Assembly (NCBI RefSeq): GCF_022539505.1
Contig: NC_061510.1
Coordinates: forward strand, 96,488,292-96,552,291
Direction of reading: 5' to 3'
Source of the DNA: Lolium rigidum
Lineage: Eukaryota; Streptophyta; Magnoliopsida; Poales; Poaceae
DNA length: 64,000 nt
How positions within the stretch are numbered: position 1 is the stretch's first letter; each line of letters starts with the position of its first letter. Both the position numbers and the translations under genes were made by a program. The notes under the pieces were generated by a model. The model ran no database searches and had not been told where the DNA came from. It saw only the letters and a program-made list of their open reading frames with translations. Shown in pieces: positions 45,521-58,500 of the stretch.

Positions 45521-47640
45521 ATGAATACCCCTGAAAATACTAAGTTGTGTGACTTCACAAATGCAAATAATAATGATTTCCTATGCACACCTATTGCTCC
45601 ACCTCGCTACTACAACGAGAATTCTTTGAAATTAAACCCGCTTTACTCGAACTTGGTTATGAGAGATCAATTTTCTGGTGTTAGTTCCGATGATGCTCGC
45701 TGCCCATCTCAATAATTTTGTTGAACTTTGTGAAATGCAAAAGTATAAAGATGTAGATGGTGATATTATTAAATTGAAAGTGTTTCCTTTCTCATTAAGA
45801 GGAAGAGCTAAAGATTGGTTGCTATCTTTGCCTAAGAATAGTATTGATTCATGGACTAAATGTAAGGATGCTTTTATTGGTAGATATTATCCTCCCGCTA
45901 AAATTATATCTTTGAGAAGTAGCATAATGAATTTTAAGCAATTAGATACTCGAACATGTTGCTCAAGCATGGGAGAGAATGAAAACTTTGGTAAAGAATT
46001 GCCCAACCCATGGACTCGACTACTTGGATGATCATCCAAACCTTCTATGCAGGACTAAATTTTTCTTCGCGGAATTTATTGGATTCAGTTGCTGGAGGTA
46101 CCTTTATGTCCATCACATTGGGGGCGGCTACAAAACTTCTTGATGATATGATGATAAATTACTCTGAATGGCACACGGAAAGAGCTCCACAAGGTAAGAA
46201 GTTAAATTCTGTTGAAGAAACCTCTTCCTTGAGTGATAAGATTGATGTGATTATGTCTATGCTTGTGAATGGTAGATCTAATGTTGATCCAAATAATGTT
46301 CCTTTAGCTTCATTGGTTGCTCAAGAAGAAAATGTTGATGTGAATTTCATTAAAAATAATAATTTCAACAACAATGCTTATAGGAACAACTCTGGTAATA
46401 ACTATAGGCCATATCCTTCGCTAATGGTAATGGTTATGGTAATTCTTATGGGAATTCTTACAACAATAATAGGAGTGTACCCTCTGGTCTTGAAGCTATG
46501 CTTAAAGAATTTATTAGTACACAAACTTCTTTTAACAAATCTGTTGAGGAAAAGCTTGATAAAATTGATATTATTGCTTCTAGAGTTGATAGACTTGCCT
46601 CTGATGTTAATCTTTTAAATTTGAAAGTTATGCCTAATAATGATATTGATAATAAGATTACTACTACAGCAAATGCCATCCAAGTTAGAATTAATGAGAA
46701 TATAAGATTAATGGCTGAACTGCGTGCTAGGTGGGATAGAGAAGAAAATGAAAAACTAGCTAAAGAGAATAATGTAGCTAAAGTTTGGACTATTACCACC
46801 ACTAGTAATGCTAATTCTTCACATGTTGCTGCACCTCCTACTATCAATGGTAAAATAATTGGTGTTGGCAATGTTTCTACTCCTAGTGCAAAGCGAACAA
46901 AACTGCCTGAAATTGCTAAAACTCATGAAACCGCTTGTGATAAAACTCGCTGAAATTTTTTCCAACCTTGGGAACAATGATCCCATTGCTGTAGCTCATA
47001 ATGATTTAGATTTTGATGATTGCCACATCTCTGAAGTTATAAAGTTCTTACAAAAACTTGCTAAAAGTCCCAATGCTAGTGCTATAAATTTAGCCTTTAC
47101 AAAACATATTACAAATGCTCTCATAAAAGCTAGAGAAGAGAAACTAAAACTTGAAACTTCTATTCCTAGAAAGTTAGAAGATGGTTGGGAGCCCATCATT
47201 AAAATGAAATTCAATGACTTTGAATGTAATGCTTTATGTGATCTTGGTGCAAGTATTTCGTTATGCCTAAAAAGATTTATGATATGCTTGACTTGCCACC
47301 ATTGAAGAATTGTTATTTGGATGTTAATCTTGCCGATAATGTTAAAAAGAAACCTTTGGGGAGGATTGATAATGTGCACATTACGGTTAACAATAACCTT
47401 GTCCCCGTTGATTTTGTTGTTTTGGATATCGAATGCAATGCATCTTGTCCTATTGTGTTGGGAAGACCTTTTCTCCGAACTGTTGGTGCTGTTATTGATA
47501 TGGGGGAAGGTAATATTAAATATCAATTTCCTCTCAAGAAAGGTATGGAACACTTCCCTAGAAAGAGAATGAAGTTGCCTTTTGATTCTATTATTAGAAC
47601 AAGTTATGATGTTGATGCTTCTACTCTCGATGTTACTTGA
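45521..47640 (+). pseudogene. gag-protease of element E, six apparent frame changes
   Basis: The reading frame passes through six single-base frame changes. In order the segments show an Athila gag core (NNFVELCEMQKYKDVDG, LRGRAKDWLLSLP, CKDAFIGRYYPPAK), the helical region ending SVAGGTFM, an Asn-rich linker, a coiled coil (about 46500-46770), and an aspartic protease with CDLGASIS, VPVDFVVLDIE, IVLGRPFLRTVGAVIDMGEG and a C-terminal FPRKRMKLP. Every frame change lies at a CTG trinucleotide: CTG to CTCG at 45696, 45949, 46015 and 46946, and CTG to CG at 46419 and 47259. The frame bookkeeping closes exactly. The gene may therefore be intact in the plant and broken only in this consensus. There is no pol downstream. 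Confidence 0.85.
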
Positions 47641-50212
47641 TTTTCACTTTCTGCGCCTAGCTGAAAGGCGTTAAAGAAAAGCGCTTATGGGAGACAACCC
47701 ATGTTTTTACTACAGCAATTTTTTGTTTTGTTGAGTCTTGGAAGTTGTTTACTACTGTAGCAACCTCTCCTTATCATGTTTTTGTGCCAAGTGAAGTTTC
47801 TATGTCAAAGTTGATGTTATATTTGGGATCGCTGCGCAGAAACAGCATTGCTGTCTGTCACGAATCTAGGCACAAGTCTCTGTAGAAAATTCGAAAAAAA
47901 CTGCCAATTTACGAGCGTGATCCTCAGATATGTACTCAACTTTCATTAGTTTTGAGTTTTTCCATTTGAGTAAGTATGGTGCCATTTTAAAATTCGTCTT
48001 TACGAACTGTTCTGTTTTTGACAGATTCTGCCTTTTATTTCGCATTGCCATATTTGCTATGTTGGATGAATTTCTTTGATCCATTAATGTCCAGTAGCTT
48101 TGTGCAATGTCCAGAAGTGTAAAGAATGTTTGTGTCACCTCTGAATGTGTGAATTATTAATTGTGCACTAACCCTCTAATGAGTTTGCTTGAAGTTTGGT
48201 GTGAAGGAAGTTTTCAAGGGTCAAGAGAGGAGTATGATATACTATGATCAAGAGGAGTGAAATCTCTAAGCTTGGGGATGCCCCCGTGGTTCATCCCTGC
48301 ATACTTTAAGAAGACTCAAGCTGCCTAAGCTTGGGGATGCCCAAGGCATCCCCTTCTTCATCGACAACATCATCGTGTTCCTCCCCCGAAACTATATTTT
48401 TATTCAATCACATCTTGTGTTCTTTACTTGGAGCGTCGGTTTGTTTTTGTTTTTGTTTTTGTTTGAATAAAATGGATCCTAGCATTCACTTTGTGGGAGA
48501 GAGACACGCTCCGCTGTTGCATATGGATAAATATGTCCTTAGGCTTTACTCATAATATTCAAGGCGAAGTTTCTTCTTCGTTAAATTGTTATATGGTTGG
48601 AATTGGAAAATGCTACATGTAGTAATTCTAAAATGTCTTGGATAATGTGATACTTGGCAATTGTTGTGCTCATGTTTAAGCTCTTGCATCATATACTTTT
48701 CACCCATTAATGAAGAAATACATAGAGCTTGCTAAAATTTGATTTGCATATTTGGTCTCTCTAAGGTCTAGATAATATCTAGTATTGAGTTTTGAACAAC
48801 AAGGAAGACGGTGTAGAGTCTTATAATGTTTACAATATGTCTTTTATGTGAGTTTTGCTGCACCGGTTCATCCTTGAGTTTGCTTCAAATAACCTTGCTA
48901 GCCTAAACCTTGTATCGAGAGGGAATACTTCTCATGCATCTAAAATCCTTGAGCCAACTACTATGCCATTTGTGTCCACCATACCTACCTACTACATGGT
49001 ATTTCTCCGCCATTCCAAAGTAAATTGCTTGAGTGCTACCTTTAAAATTCCATCATTCACCTTTGCAATATATAGCTCATGGGACAAAATAGCCTTAAAA
49101 ACTATCGTAGTATTGAATATGTACTTATGCACTTTATCTTTTATTAAGTTGCTTGTTGTGCGATAACCATGCTTCTGGGGAACGCCATCAACTATTGTTG
49201 AGTATCATGTGAGTTGCTATGCATGTCCGTCTTGTCTGAAGGATCTATCATTTTAGTGGTTGGAGCATGCAAAATTGTTAGAGAAGAACATTGAGCCGCT
49301 AACTAAAGCCATGAATCATGGTGGAAGTTTCAGTTTTGGACATATATCCTCAATCTCATATGAGAATAATAATTGTTGCTACATGCTTATGCATTTAAGA
49401 GGAGTCCATTATCCGTTGTCCATGTTGTCCCGTATGGATGTCTAAGTTGAGAATAATCAAAAGCGAGAAATCCAAAATGCGAGCTTTCTCCTTAGACCTT
49501 TGTACAGGCGGCATGGAGGTACCCCTTTGTGACACTTGGTTGAAACATGGCATGCAAAGATCCGGTAGTCCAAGCTAAGTAGGACGAGGTGCGGACACTA
49601 TTAGTATACTATGCATGAGGCTTGCAACTTGTAAGATATAATTTACATAACTCATATGCCTTATTACTACCGTTGACAAAATTGTTTCATGTTTTCAAAT
49701 TAAAAGCTCTAGCACAAATACAGCAATCGATGCTTTCCTCTTTGAAGGACCATTCTTTTACTTTTATTGTTGAGTCAGCTTTACCTATCTCCCTCCACCT
49801 TAAGAAGCAAACACTTCGTGAACCGTGCATTGATTCCTACATACTTGCATATTGCACTTGTTATATTACTTTATGTTGACAATATCCATGAGATATACAT
49901 GTTATAAGTTGAAAGCAACCGCTGAAACTTCATCTTCCTTTGTGTTGCTTCAATACCTTTCCTTTGATTTATTGCTTTATGAGTTAACTCTTATGCAAGA
50001 CTTATTGATGCTTGTCTTGAAGTACTATTCATGAAAAGTCTTTGATATATGATTCACTTGTTTACTCATGTCATTACCTTTGTTTTGGTCGCTGCATTCA
50101 TTACATATGTTTACAAATAGTATGATCAAGATTATGATGGCATGTCACTTCAGAAATTATCTTTGTTATCGTTTTACTCGCTCGGGACGAGCAGAACTAA
50201 GCTTGGGGATGC
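47641..50212 (+). other. Element E 3' untranslated region
   Basis: Non-coding, about 2.6 kb. The 9-bp hairpin is at 48333-48353 and PPT-like copies precede and include it. The polypurine tract TAAGCTTGGGGATGC abuts the 3' LTR. Confidence 0.8.
50180..50192 (+). promoter_or_regulatory. Conserved pre-PPT hairpin, element E copy (weak)
   Basis: Five-base stem GCTCG/CGAGC with loop GGA. The next pair is a mismatch. Confidence 0.45.
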
Positions 50213-51803
50213 CGATACGTCTCCAACGTATCGATAATTTCTTATGTTCCATGCCACTTTATTGATGATACCTACATGTTTTGTGCACATTATATGTCAT
50301 ATTTATGCATTTTCCGGAACTAACCTATTAACAAGATGCCGAAGAGCCGATTGTCGTTTTCTGCTGTTTTTGGTTTCGAAATCCTAGTAAGGAAATATTC
50401 TCGAATTGGACGAAATCACCGCCGAGGGTCCTATTTTTGCACGAAGCTTCCGGAAGACCGAAGAGCTAAGGAAGTGGGGCCACGAGGCGCCAAGACCATA
50501 GGCCGGCGCGGCCTGTGCCCCGGCCGCGCCGACCTAGGGTGTGGGGCCCTCGTGTGGCCCCCCGACCTACCCTTCCGCCTACTTAAAGCCTCCGTCGCGA
50601 AACCCCCAGCATCGAGAGCCACGATACGGAAAACCTTCCGCAGACGCCGCCGCCGCGAATCCCATCTCGGGGGATTCAGGAGATCGCCTCCGGCACCCTG
50701 CCGGAGAGGGGATTCATCTCCCGGAGGACTCTACACCGCCATGGTCGCCTCCGGAATGATGAGTGAGTAGTTCACCCCTGGACCATGGGTCCATAGCAGT
50801 AGCTAGATGGTCGTCTTCTCCTTGTTGTGCTTCATTGTTGGATCTTGTGAGCTGCCTAACATGATCAAGATCATCTATCTGTAATACTATATGTTGTGTT
50901 TGTCGAGATCCGATGGATAGAGAGTACTATGATTATGGTGATTATCAATCTATTGTTTATGTGTTGTTTATGATCTTGCATGCTCTCCGTTATTAGTAGA
51001 GGCTCCGGCCAAGTTTGTACTCTTAACTCCAAGAGGGAGTATTTATGCTCGATAGTGGGTTCATGCCTTCATTGACACCCGGGACAGTTGACGTAAAGTT
51101 CTAAGGTTGTGATGTGCTGTTGCCACTAGGGATAAAACATTGATTCTATGTCTAAGGATGTAGTTGTCGATTACATTACGCACCATACTTAATGCAATTG
51201 TCCGTTGCTTAGCAACTTAATACCGAATGGGGTTCGGATGATAACCTCGAAGGTGGACTTTTTAGGCATAGATGCAGCTTGGATGGCGGTCTATGTACTT
51301 TGTCGTAATGCCCAATTAAATCTCACTATATTTATCATATCATGTATATGCATTGTTATGCCTTTCTCTATTTGTCAATTGCCCGACTGTAATTTGTTCA
51401 CCCAACATGCTTTTATCTTATGGGAGAGACACCTCTAGTGAACTGTGGACCCCGGTCCTATTCTTTACATAGCATACAATCTACTGCAATTGTGTTTTAC
51501 TATTTTCTTGCAAACATTTTCCACTCGATACGTTTAATCCTTTGTTACAGCAAGCCGGTGAGATTGACAACCTCACTGTTTCGTTGGGGCAAAGTACTTT
51601 GGTTGTGTTGTGCAGGTTCCGCGTTGGCGCCGGAATCCTCGGTGTTGCGCCGCATCACATTTCGCGACCATCAACCCTCAACGTGCTTCTTGGCTCCTAC
51701 CGGTTCGATTAAACCTTGGTTTCATACCGAGGGAAACTTGCTTCTATACGCATCATACCTTCCACTTGGGGTTCCCAACGGACGTGTGCATCTACGCGTA
51801 TCG
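50213..51803 (+). repeat. Element E 3' LTR
   Basis: The first base is C for T and the last base G for A. Both changes lie in CTG or CAG contexts (GATGCTG to GATGCCG; TATCAGG to TATCGGG). Confidence 0.9.
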
Positions 51804-51808
51804 GGTAA

Positions 51809-53662
51809 CTCTATGCCGCCCGTACAAGTGTCTAAGGAGAAAGCACGCATTGGATTTCTCGCTTTTGATTATTCTCAACTTAGACATCCATACCGGGACA
51901 ACATAGACAACAGATAATGGACTCCTCTTTTTAATGCTTAAGCATTCAACAACAGTTAATATTCTCATAAGAGATTGAGGTTGTATGTCCAAACTGAAAC
52001 TTCCACCATGATACATGGCTTTAGTTAGCGGCCCAATGTTCTTCTCTAACATATGCATACTCAAACCATTTGATCATGAAGTCCACTTACTTCGGACAAG
52101 ACGAACATGCATAGCATCTCACATGATATCCAACAAAGATAAAGTTGATGGCATCCCCGTAAAACATGGTTACCGCTCAACAAGCAACTTATAAGAATTA
52201 AGACACATAACTACATATTCATCACCACAATAGTTTTTAAGCTATTTGTCCCATGAGCTATATATTGTAAAGGTAGAGGAATGAAATTTTAAAGGTAGCA
52301 CTCAAGTAATTTACTTTGGAATGGCAGAAAAATACCACATAGTAGGTAGATATGGTGGACACAAATGGCATGGAGTTTTGGCTCAAGGTGTTTGGATGCA
52401 CGAGAAGCATTTCCTCTCAGTACAAGGTTTGGGCTAGCAAGGTTGTTTGAAGCAAACACAAGTATGAACAGGTACAGCAAAACTCACACAAGAACATATT
52501 GCAAGCATTATAAGGCTCTACACTCGTCTTCCTTGTTGTTCAAACACTTTACCCGAAAATATCTAGACTTAGAGAGACCAATCATGCAAACCAAATTAAA
52601 CAAGCTCTACGGTAGTTCTTCATTAATAGATTAAACTACATGATGCAAGAGCTTAAACATGATCTAATGAGAGCTCAAACAATTGCCAAGTTACCAAACC
52701 ATATGCAGCATTTTCCGATTCCAACCAAATAACAATTTAACGAAGCAATTTCAGACTTCGCCATGAACATTAAAGCACAATTAAGAACACAAGTGTTCCA
52801 TAAGAAAAAGCAGAGCGTAATATCTCCAATATAAGAATGGTGGGATCCAACTTTATTCAAACCAAAACAAAAATAAAAACAAACCGACGCTCCAAGTAAA
52901 AAATATAAGATGTGATGGAATAAAAATATAGTTTCACTAGAAGTGACCTGATAATGTTGTCGATGAAGAAGGGGATGCCTTGGGCATCCCCAAGCTTAGA
53001 TGCTTGAGTCTTCTTAAAATATGCAGGGATGAACCACCGGGGCATCCCCAAGCTTAGACCTTTCACTCTTCTTGATCATAGTATATCATCCTCTTCTCTT
53101 GACCCTTGAAAACTTCCTTCACACAAACTTCAAGCAAACTTATTAGAGGGTTAGTGCATAACCAAAAATTCACATATTCAGAGGTGACACAATCATTCTA
53201 AACACTTCTGGATATTGCACAAAGCTTCTGAAAGTTAATGGAACAAAGAAACTCATTCAACATAGCAAAAGCGGCAATGCGAAATAAAAGACAGAATCTG
53301 TCAAAAACAGAACAGTCCGTAAAGATGCATCTGGAAGGGGCACTTAACTTGCTCAAATGGAAAAACTAAAAACTAATGAAAGTTGCGTACATATCTGAGG
53401 ATCATGCTCGTAAATTTGCAGATTTTTTTGATTTTTTTACAGAGACTTCTGCGAGAATTCGTGACAGACAGCAATGTTGTTTCTGCGCAGCAATCCCAAA
53501 TATAGCATCAACTTTAGCATAGAAACTTTACTTGGCACAAAAACATGATAAGGAGAGGTTGCTACAGTAGTAAACAACTTCCAAGACTAAAATATAAAAC
53601 AAAAGTGTTGTAGTAAAATAAACACATGGGTTATCTCCCAAGAAGTTCTTTCTTTAAAGCCA
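51809..53662 (-). other. Element D 3' untranslated region, gene-proximal part
   Basis: Non-coding. The 9-bp hairpin is at 52971-52991. Collinear with B 23521-25380. Confidence 0.75.
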
Positions 53663-54433
53663 TTAAGATGGGCTCAGTAATTTTAATGATGATGCTCTCA
53701 TAAGGATGAGAGTCGTAGCAAAGAGAGCATGAAAAAGCAAGTATGAAACAAATTTAAGCCTAACCCTCTTCCTATGAAAAGGAGTCTTGTACACAAATAA
53801 ATTCATGAAGAACAAAGTGACAAGCATAAGAAGATAAGACACGAGTAACTTCAAGATTCTCAACATAAAGAGGGGAAACTGAATATTATTAAGACGCATA
53901 CAACCGTGTTTCCCTCTCTCATAATAACTTTCAGTAGCATCATTAACAAACTCAACAATATAACTATCACATAAAACATTCTTGTCATGAGCCACATGCA
54001 TAAAATTATTACTCTCCACATAAGCATAATCAATTTTATTAGTTGTAGTGGGAGCAAATTCAACAAAGTAGCTATCATTATTATTCTCATCAAGTGTAGG
54101 AGGCATAGTATAATCATAATAAAATTTAATCTCCATAGTAGGCGGTGCCAAAATACCACTATCATTATAATCATCATAAATAGGAGGCAAAGTATCATCA
54201 AAGAAAATTTTCTCCTCAATGCTTGGGGGACTAAAAATATCATGCTCATCAAAACCAGCTTCCCCAAGCTTAGATTTTTCCATATCATTAACAACAATGG
54301 TGTTCAAAGCGTTCATACTAATATCATTGCTACTAGCATGCAAATAAGATTCCATAGGTTTTTTAATTTTCGCAGCAAACAATCCATGTCTTAACTCAGG
54401 AAATAGAATAAGAAGCTCACTGTTGCTTTCCAT
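53663..54433 (-). CDS. Acidic protein with hydrophobic C-terminal segment, element D (homologue of the B protein)
   Basis: 256 residues, intact frame. It shares with the B protein the acidic repeated boxes (FSPPSIEEKIFFDD, LPPIYDDYND), NNNDSYFVEFAPT, YAYVES and YIVEFVNDATESYYERG, and the C-terminal hydrophobic stretch (LLVSYLLMLVTLFFMNLFVY) followed by the basic HRKRVRLK cluster. The two proteins diverge most at both ends. Retention of the same architecture in two elements with different LTR subtypes suggests selection on the protein during mobilisation. A role in membranes or in particle envelopment is possible but is inference; no env signature was found. Confidence 0.7.
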   Translation of the reverse strand: MESNSELLILFPELRHGLFAAKIKKPMESYLHASSNDISMNALNTIVVNDMEKSKLGEAGFDEHDIFSPPSIEEKIFFDDTLPPIYDDYNDSGILAPPTMEIKFYYDYTMPPTLDENNNDSYFVEFAPTTTNKIDYAYVESNNFMHVAHDKNVLCDSYIVEFVNDATESYYERGKHGCMRLNNIQFPLFMLRILKLLVSYLLMLVTLFFMNLFVYKTPFHRKRVRLKFVSYLLFHALFATTLILMRASSLKLLSPS

Positions 54434-54681
54434 TAGGCCTAACTAGTGAAAATAAAAGCAAGTACATGACTAGACATGATAACAAAATAAATTAAATGCA
54501 AGTAACTTTTTTTTTTGTATTTTGATATAGAACTAGTAAATAAGACAATAAGTAAACTAACTAATTTTTTTTGTGTTTTTAGTATGTAGCAAACAAGACA
54601 GTAAATAAAGTAAAGTAAAGCAAGACAAAAACAAAGTAAAGAGATTGGAAGTGGAGACTCCCCTTGCAGCGTGTCTTGATC

Positions 54682-54785
54682 TCCCCGGCAACGGCGCCGT
54701 AAAAACGGTTGCTGGCGTGTAGTTGACGTGGGAGTTAGAAATCTCTGAGGTGCAACTTTTCTTCAGTTCCCCGGCAACGGCGCCA
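54682..54785 (-). promoter_or_regulatory. Two primer-binding-site copies in element D
   Basis: Complements of the tRNA-Asp site lie at 54768-54785 (perfect, next to the LTR) and 54682-54699 (last base changed), 86 bases apart. The spacer carries unrelated sequence. Confidence 0.75.
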
Positions 54786-54796
54786 GAAAACGGTCT

Positions 54797-55085
54797 TGAT
54801 GCGCGTAGATGTACACGTCCGTTGGGAACCCCAAGAGGAAGGTGTGATGCGCACAGCAGCAAGTTTTCCCTCAGTAAGAAACCAAGGTTATGGAACCAGT
54901 AGGAGCCAAGAAGCACGTGAAGGTTGTTGGTGGAGGAATGTAGTGCGGCGCAACACCAGTGAAACCGGCGCCAACATGGAACCTGCACAACACAATCAAA
55001 GTACTTTGCCCCAACGTAACAGTGAGGTTGTCAATCTCACCGGCTTGCTGAAAACAAAGGATTAAGCGTATCGAGTGGAAGATGG
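54797..55085 (-). repeat. Element D 5' LTR, part inside the window
   Basis: 289 bases matching 37265-37553. Interrupted by element F. Confidence 0.85.
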
Positions 55086-55472
55086 TGACATAGGCATCCC
55101 CAATGGGCCTGCCAAAGATGGTACCCGGGGTTTATTAAAGGCCCAGGACTCGAAGAATAAGAAGACTCGGAAGCCTATTTAGTGTTAAGGAAAGATAGTT
55201 TGTATTAGGAAAGATAGAGATTTGTAATCTTACGGGTTGGGTACGAAACCCTCCCGAACTCTGTAACTTGTGCATTACGAAACCCTCGGCTCCACCTCCT
55301 ATATAAGGGGGAGTCGAGGGACAAAGAAAGGATCGAATCTACTAAACACGCAACCCTAGTTTTACAATCGTCGAGTACCTTTCGGCTGAAACCTTCGGGA
55401 TCTACTTGCCCTCTACTTCTAGCAAAACCCTAGTCTACAATCCGTAGGCATTGACAAATTAATCCTTTGTCA
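55086..55472 (+). repeat. Element F 5' LTR
   Basis: 387 bp, unrelated to the Athila-like LTRs. Contains a TATATAAGG box near 55300 and ends just before the primer site at 55473-55491. Confidence 0.8.
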
Positions 55473-55517
55473 TTGGCGCCGACCGTGGGAATTAGCGGTT
55501 GCAAGGATCTGATCTCG

Positions 55518-58500
55518 ATGGCACGTCCAGAATCGTCGACTTCATCGGTGGCCAACAATGCGATGGATCGAGGTAAACAGGAAAAAACTGATCTAGTCGA
55601 TTTTATTCATCACCCGCCCTCCCGTATGGATGCATGTGCCTATCTGGAGGAGCCCATCGTCATGACGTTCGGAGAATTCCGATTTGGCGTCAACAAGGAC
55701 GGATCCTACCATCTCGAAGTTCCGATCTCGTCGGAATTCTCAGCGGTCGATTCTAACTTTTCGTCGAGTGACGAGGAGTTTTCGTCGCCACGCTTCGTCG
55801 ACAACAAGGCAATTGGAAAGCTCGCCAAGATCTACAGCAACACATCTTTCGAGTCATCTGCGGACTCCTTTATAAGCAGCGATTCCGACAGCATCGACAG
55901 CTTCAAATTCATCGACAAATCTGTTGCCATTGGAAAGGTCTTCACCAATCTATACGATGGTGTCACCAATCCTGATAAAAATCAATGCTCAAAATATCAT
56001 CAGATCTATGCGATCGAAGAGGCAGGCCTATCAGAACCAGAAACGTCAGAGGATTTCGACAATTTGGGAAATCCATACGTCGATCCCGCTGATCTCAGAA
56101 AAGGCCTAGGCACTAAATACGTCGGGTCCACGCCTCGAGAAAGAGTACAACTCCCGCAAGCAGCGTGGGATAGGGCTGCAAGAGCCATGGATGGTTCAGA
56201 ACCAATGACCACCACTGCTACTGTACAAGAGCTACAAGCATATCAATATAGACTTGCTCGAGTAAGTAGAGAGCTGGAAAAATAGACAGCATCCTTGAAT
56301 AGGAGAAAAGAGGCAGCTTCTGCGTCCGACGAGCGGCCGAGCGAGCTCGGTCGACAATCGAAACTTCGGCGGATAGCCATAGAGAGGCTCGAAGGAGAGC
56401 AAGATCTCGACTGCAAAACATACCCGAAGAAGAGAGAGGAAACCTAATTCAAAATCTCGACATGTCCTTCATGACGATCGATGAAAGGGGAAATATCATC
56501 CCAAAAACACCGAAGCGAGGTTACATGGCAACACAAGCTTACATCCTCGCGTCCAGACCACCTCCTGGGGACCCGAGAGAACCATTGTTCAATATGGCAA
56601 TGGCTGGAGTAGGAGTTATGGGAACAACGTTCGCAGCCACGCCTCCCGAAGGAAATCCCAGGCAAAATAGTCCACGACCCACTGCAGTGGTCCAAGATCC
56701 ACCAAGAACAAGTGGAGCAAGAGACACAGCAGTTCAAGTGAGGGTGGATAGAGCGCGACAAGAAAGAAGAGAACGTCAGTATTCACCAGAGGTTGCCGAC
56801 GAAGATATGTGTGGACTCCCGTGCTTTACAAGAAGAGTTCGAAAGACTCGAGTTCCAAAAGGGTTTAAGTTACCCGAGAATTTCAAGAAGTTCGACGGCC
56901 TGCAAGATCCCGAGGATTGGCTCGTGGATTACCTCGAGATGGTGAAGTTAGTAGGAGGAACCAGAGCAACAGCTATGCAAAGTATCCAAGTTCACTTGAG
57001 TGGTGCCGCAAGATCTTGGATAAAGAAACTTCCCCCAGGCTCCATCGACAGCTGGGATAATTTCGAGGACATCTTCGTGAGAAATTTTCGATCCACCTGC
57101 AAGAAACCTGCGTCATTGGAAGAATTGAGGGCGTGTCGACAGAAACACGATGAGTCGATGAGAAAATATATACAGCGATGGAACATTATAAAAAACTCGG
57201 CAGAGGACATATCTGACGAGAGAGCAATAGATGCGTTCGTGGCAGGAATTCGGCGAGGAGACTTCGTCGAGGACTTAGGGAGAACTAACCCTAAGACCAT
57301 ATCAGCACTCATGGAGATAGCCAATAAGTGGGCAGATGGAGAAGACGCAATATACAACAAGCGACACAGGTCGCCAGAAGAGGATCGTGGTCGAAATTAT
57401 CAAAATAGAAGGCGATTTTCTCGCCAGTTCTACAACAACGATGCCCCTGGCCATATATCGGCTGGCTTTCGGGGAAATCCTGGAGGGAATAGTCGAGATG
57501 ACTATCAAAGTAGTAATGAGCTACAAGGCGACAATAGAGGTGATTTTCGCGGCAACAGGCAAAATAATGGACCAAGGTTTCAAAGACCTTACGTGTCCCC
57601 CGAGGAGATGATGAACGGTCCGTGTCAAATGCACTTTTATCTCGACAACAATGGAAAGAGGCAGTCGGGACATCTCCAGAAAGACTGCCGAAATTTTCAA
57701 GCAATGTTGCGAGCCGCAGGCATCGCAAATGCCCAAGCAGCAAACAGAAACCCCCAGGGGCCAAGGAGCGAGATCCACCTTCCACCTCCTCCCGCAGTCA
57801 CGGACGAAAATCGGCATCAGCTTAGAATCGCGGCAGCACAACACCCACCACCGTATGTTGATCCTAATTCCAACAGTGCGGTCTCGATGATTCAGAAAGC
57901 TAGGCCATCCAACAGGGCGCAAAAAGTAATCTCACGACAGGTGTTCATGGCAGAAAAGATGCCTCCACCAACAGTTGAGTACCTAAATTGGTCAGGGCAA
58001 GATATTGGCTTCACAATTGCGGATCATCCACAGCAAGTTCCTCGACCAGGACAATCGGCACTCATCTTACCCGCAGTAATTGCTGGTTTTGACGTGTCGA
58101 GAGTTTTTATAGATGGTGGCAGCAGTTTAAACTTAATGTATGCAGACACATTGAGGAAGATGGGTATATCCCTGGCTAACCTGAAACCAACTGATACACG
58201 TTTCCATGGGATTACACCAGAGAAGCCAAGTTATCTATTGGGCAAGATCAACCTCGACGTTCAGTTTGGAACTCGAGAAAACTACAGGATAGAAAATTTG
58301 GAGTTCGAAGTTGTGGATTTCCCGTCGCAGTATCACGCTTTGTTGGGACGACCAGCATACGCCAGGTTTATGGCGGTACCACATTATACGTATCTATTGT
58401 GGAGGTTGCCCGGACCCAAGGGACCCATTACAATTAAGGTAAGTTTCGCGTTATCCGATAAATGCGACAAAGATTTTCATCGACTGTCAGAAACCTTCGG

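Larger units (their letters stand above)
43672..51803 (+). mobile_element. Element E: Athila-like retrotransposon with gag-protease only
   Basis: 8132 bp, flanked by the duplication GGTAA (43667-43671 and 51804-51808). LTRs are 43672-45264 (1593 bp) and 50213-51803 (1591 bp). Primer site, gag-protease region and a long 3' untranslated region follow in order. No RT, RNase H or integrase lies between the protease and the 3' LTR. It is inserted in D's 3' region. Confidence 0.9.
37265..55085 (-). mobile_element. Element D: minus-strand non-autonomous Athila-like retrotransposon, hosting C and E
   Basis: The 3' LTR is in two pieces (37265-38332 and 42440-42954). The interior is also in two pieces (42955-43671 and 51809-54796), about 3.7 kb in all. 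The 5' LTR is cut at 55085 by element F and presumably resumes beyond the window. It has one gene (53663-54433) homologous to that of B. The left flank is ACCTC; the right flank is outside the window. Confidence 0.8.
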
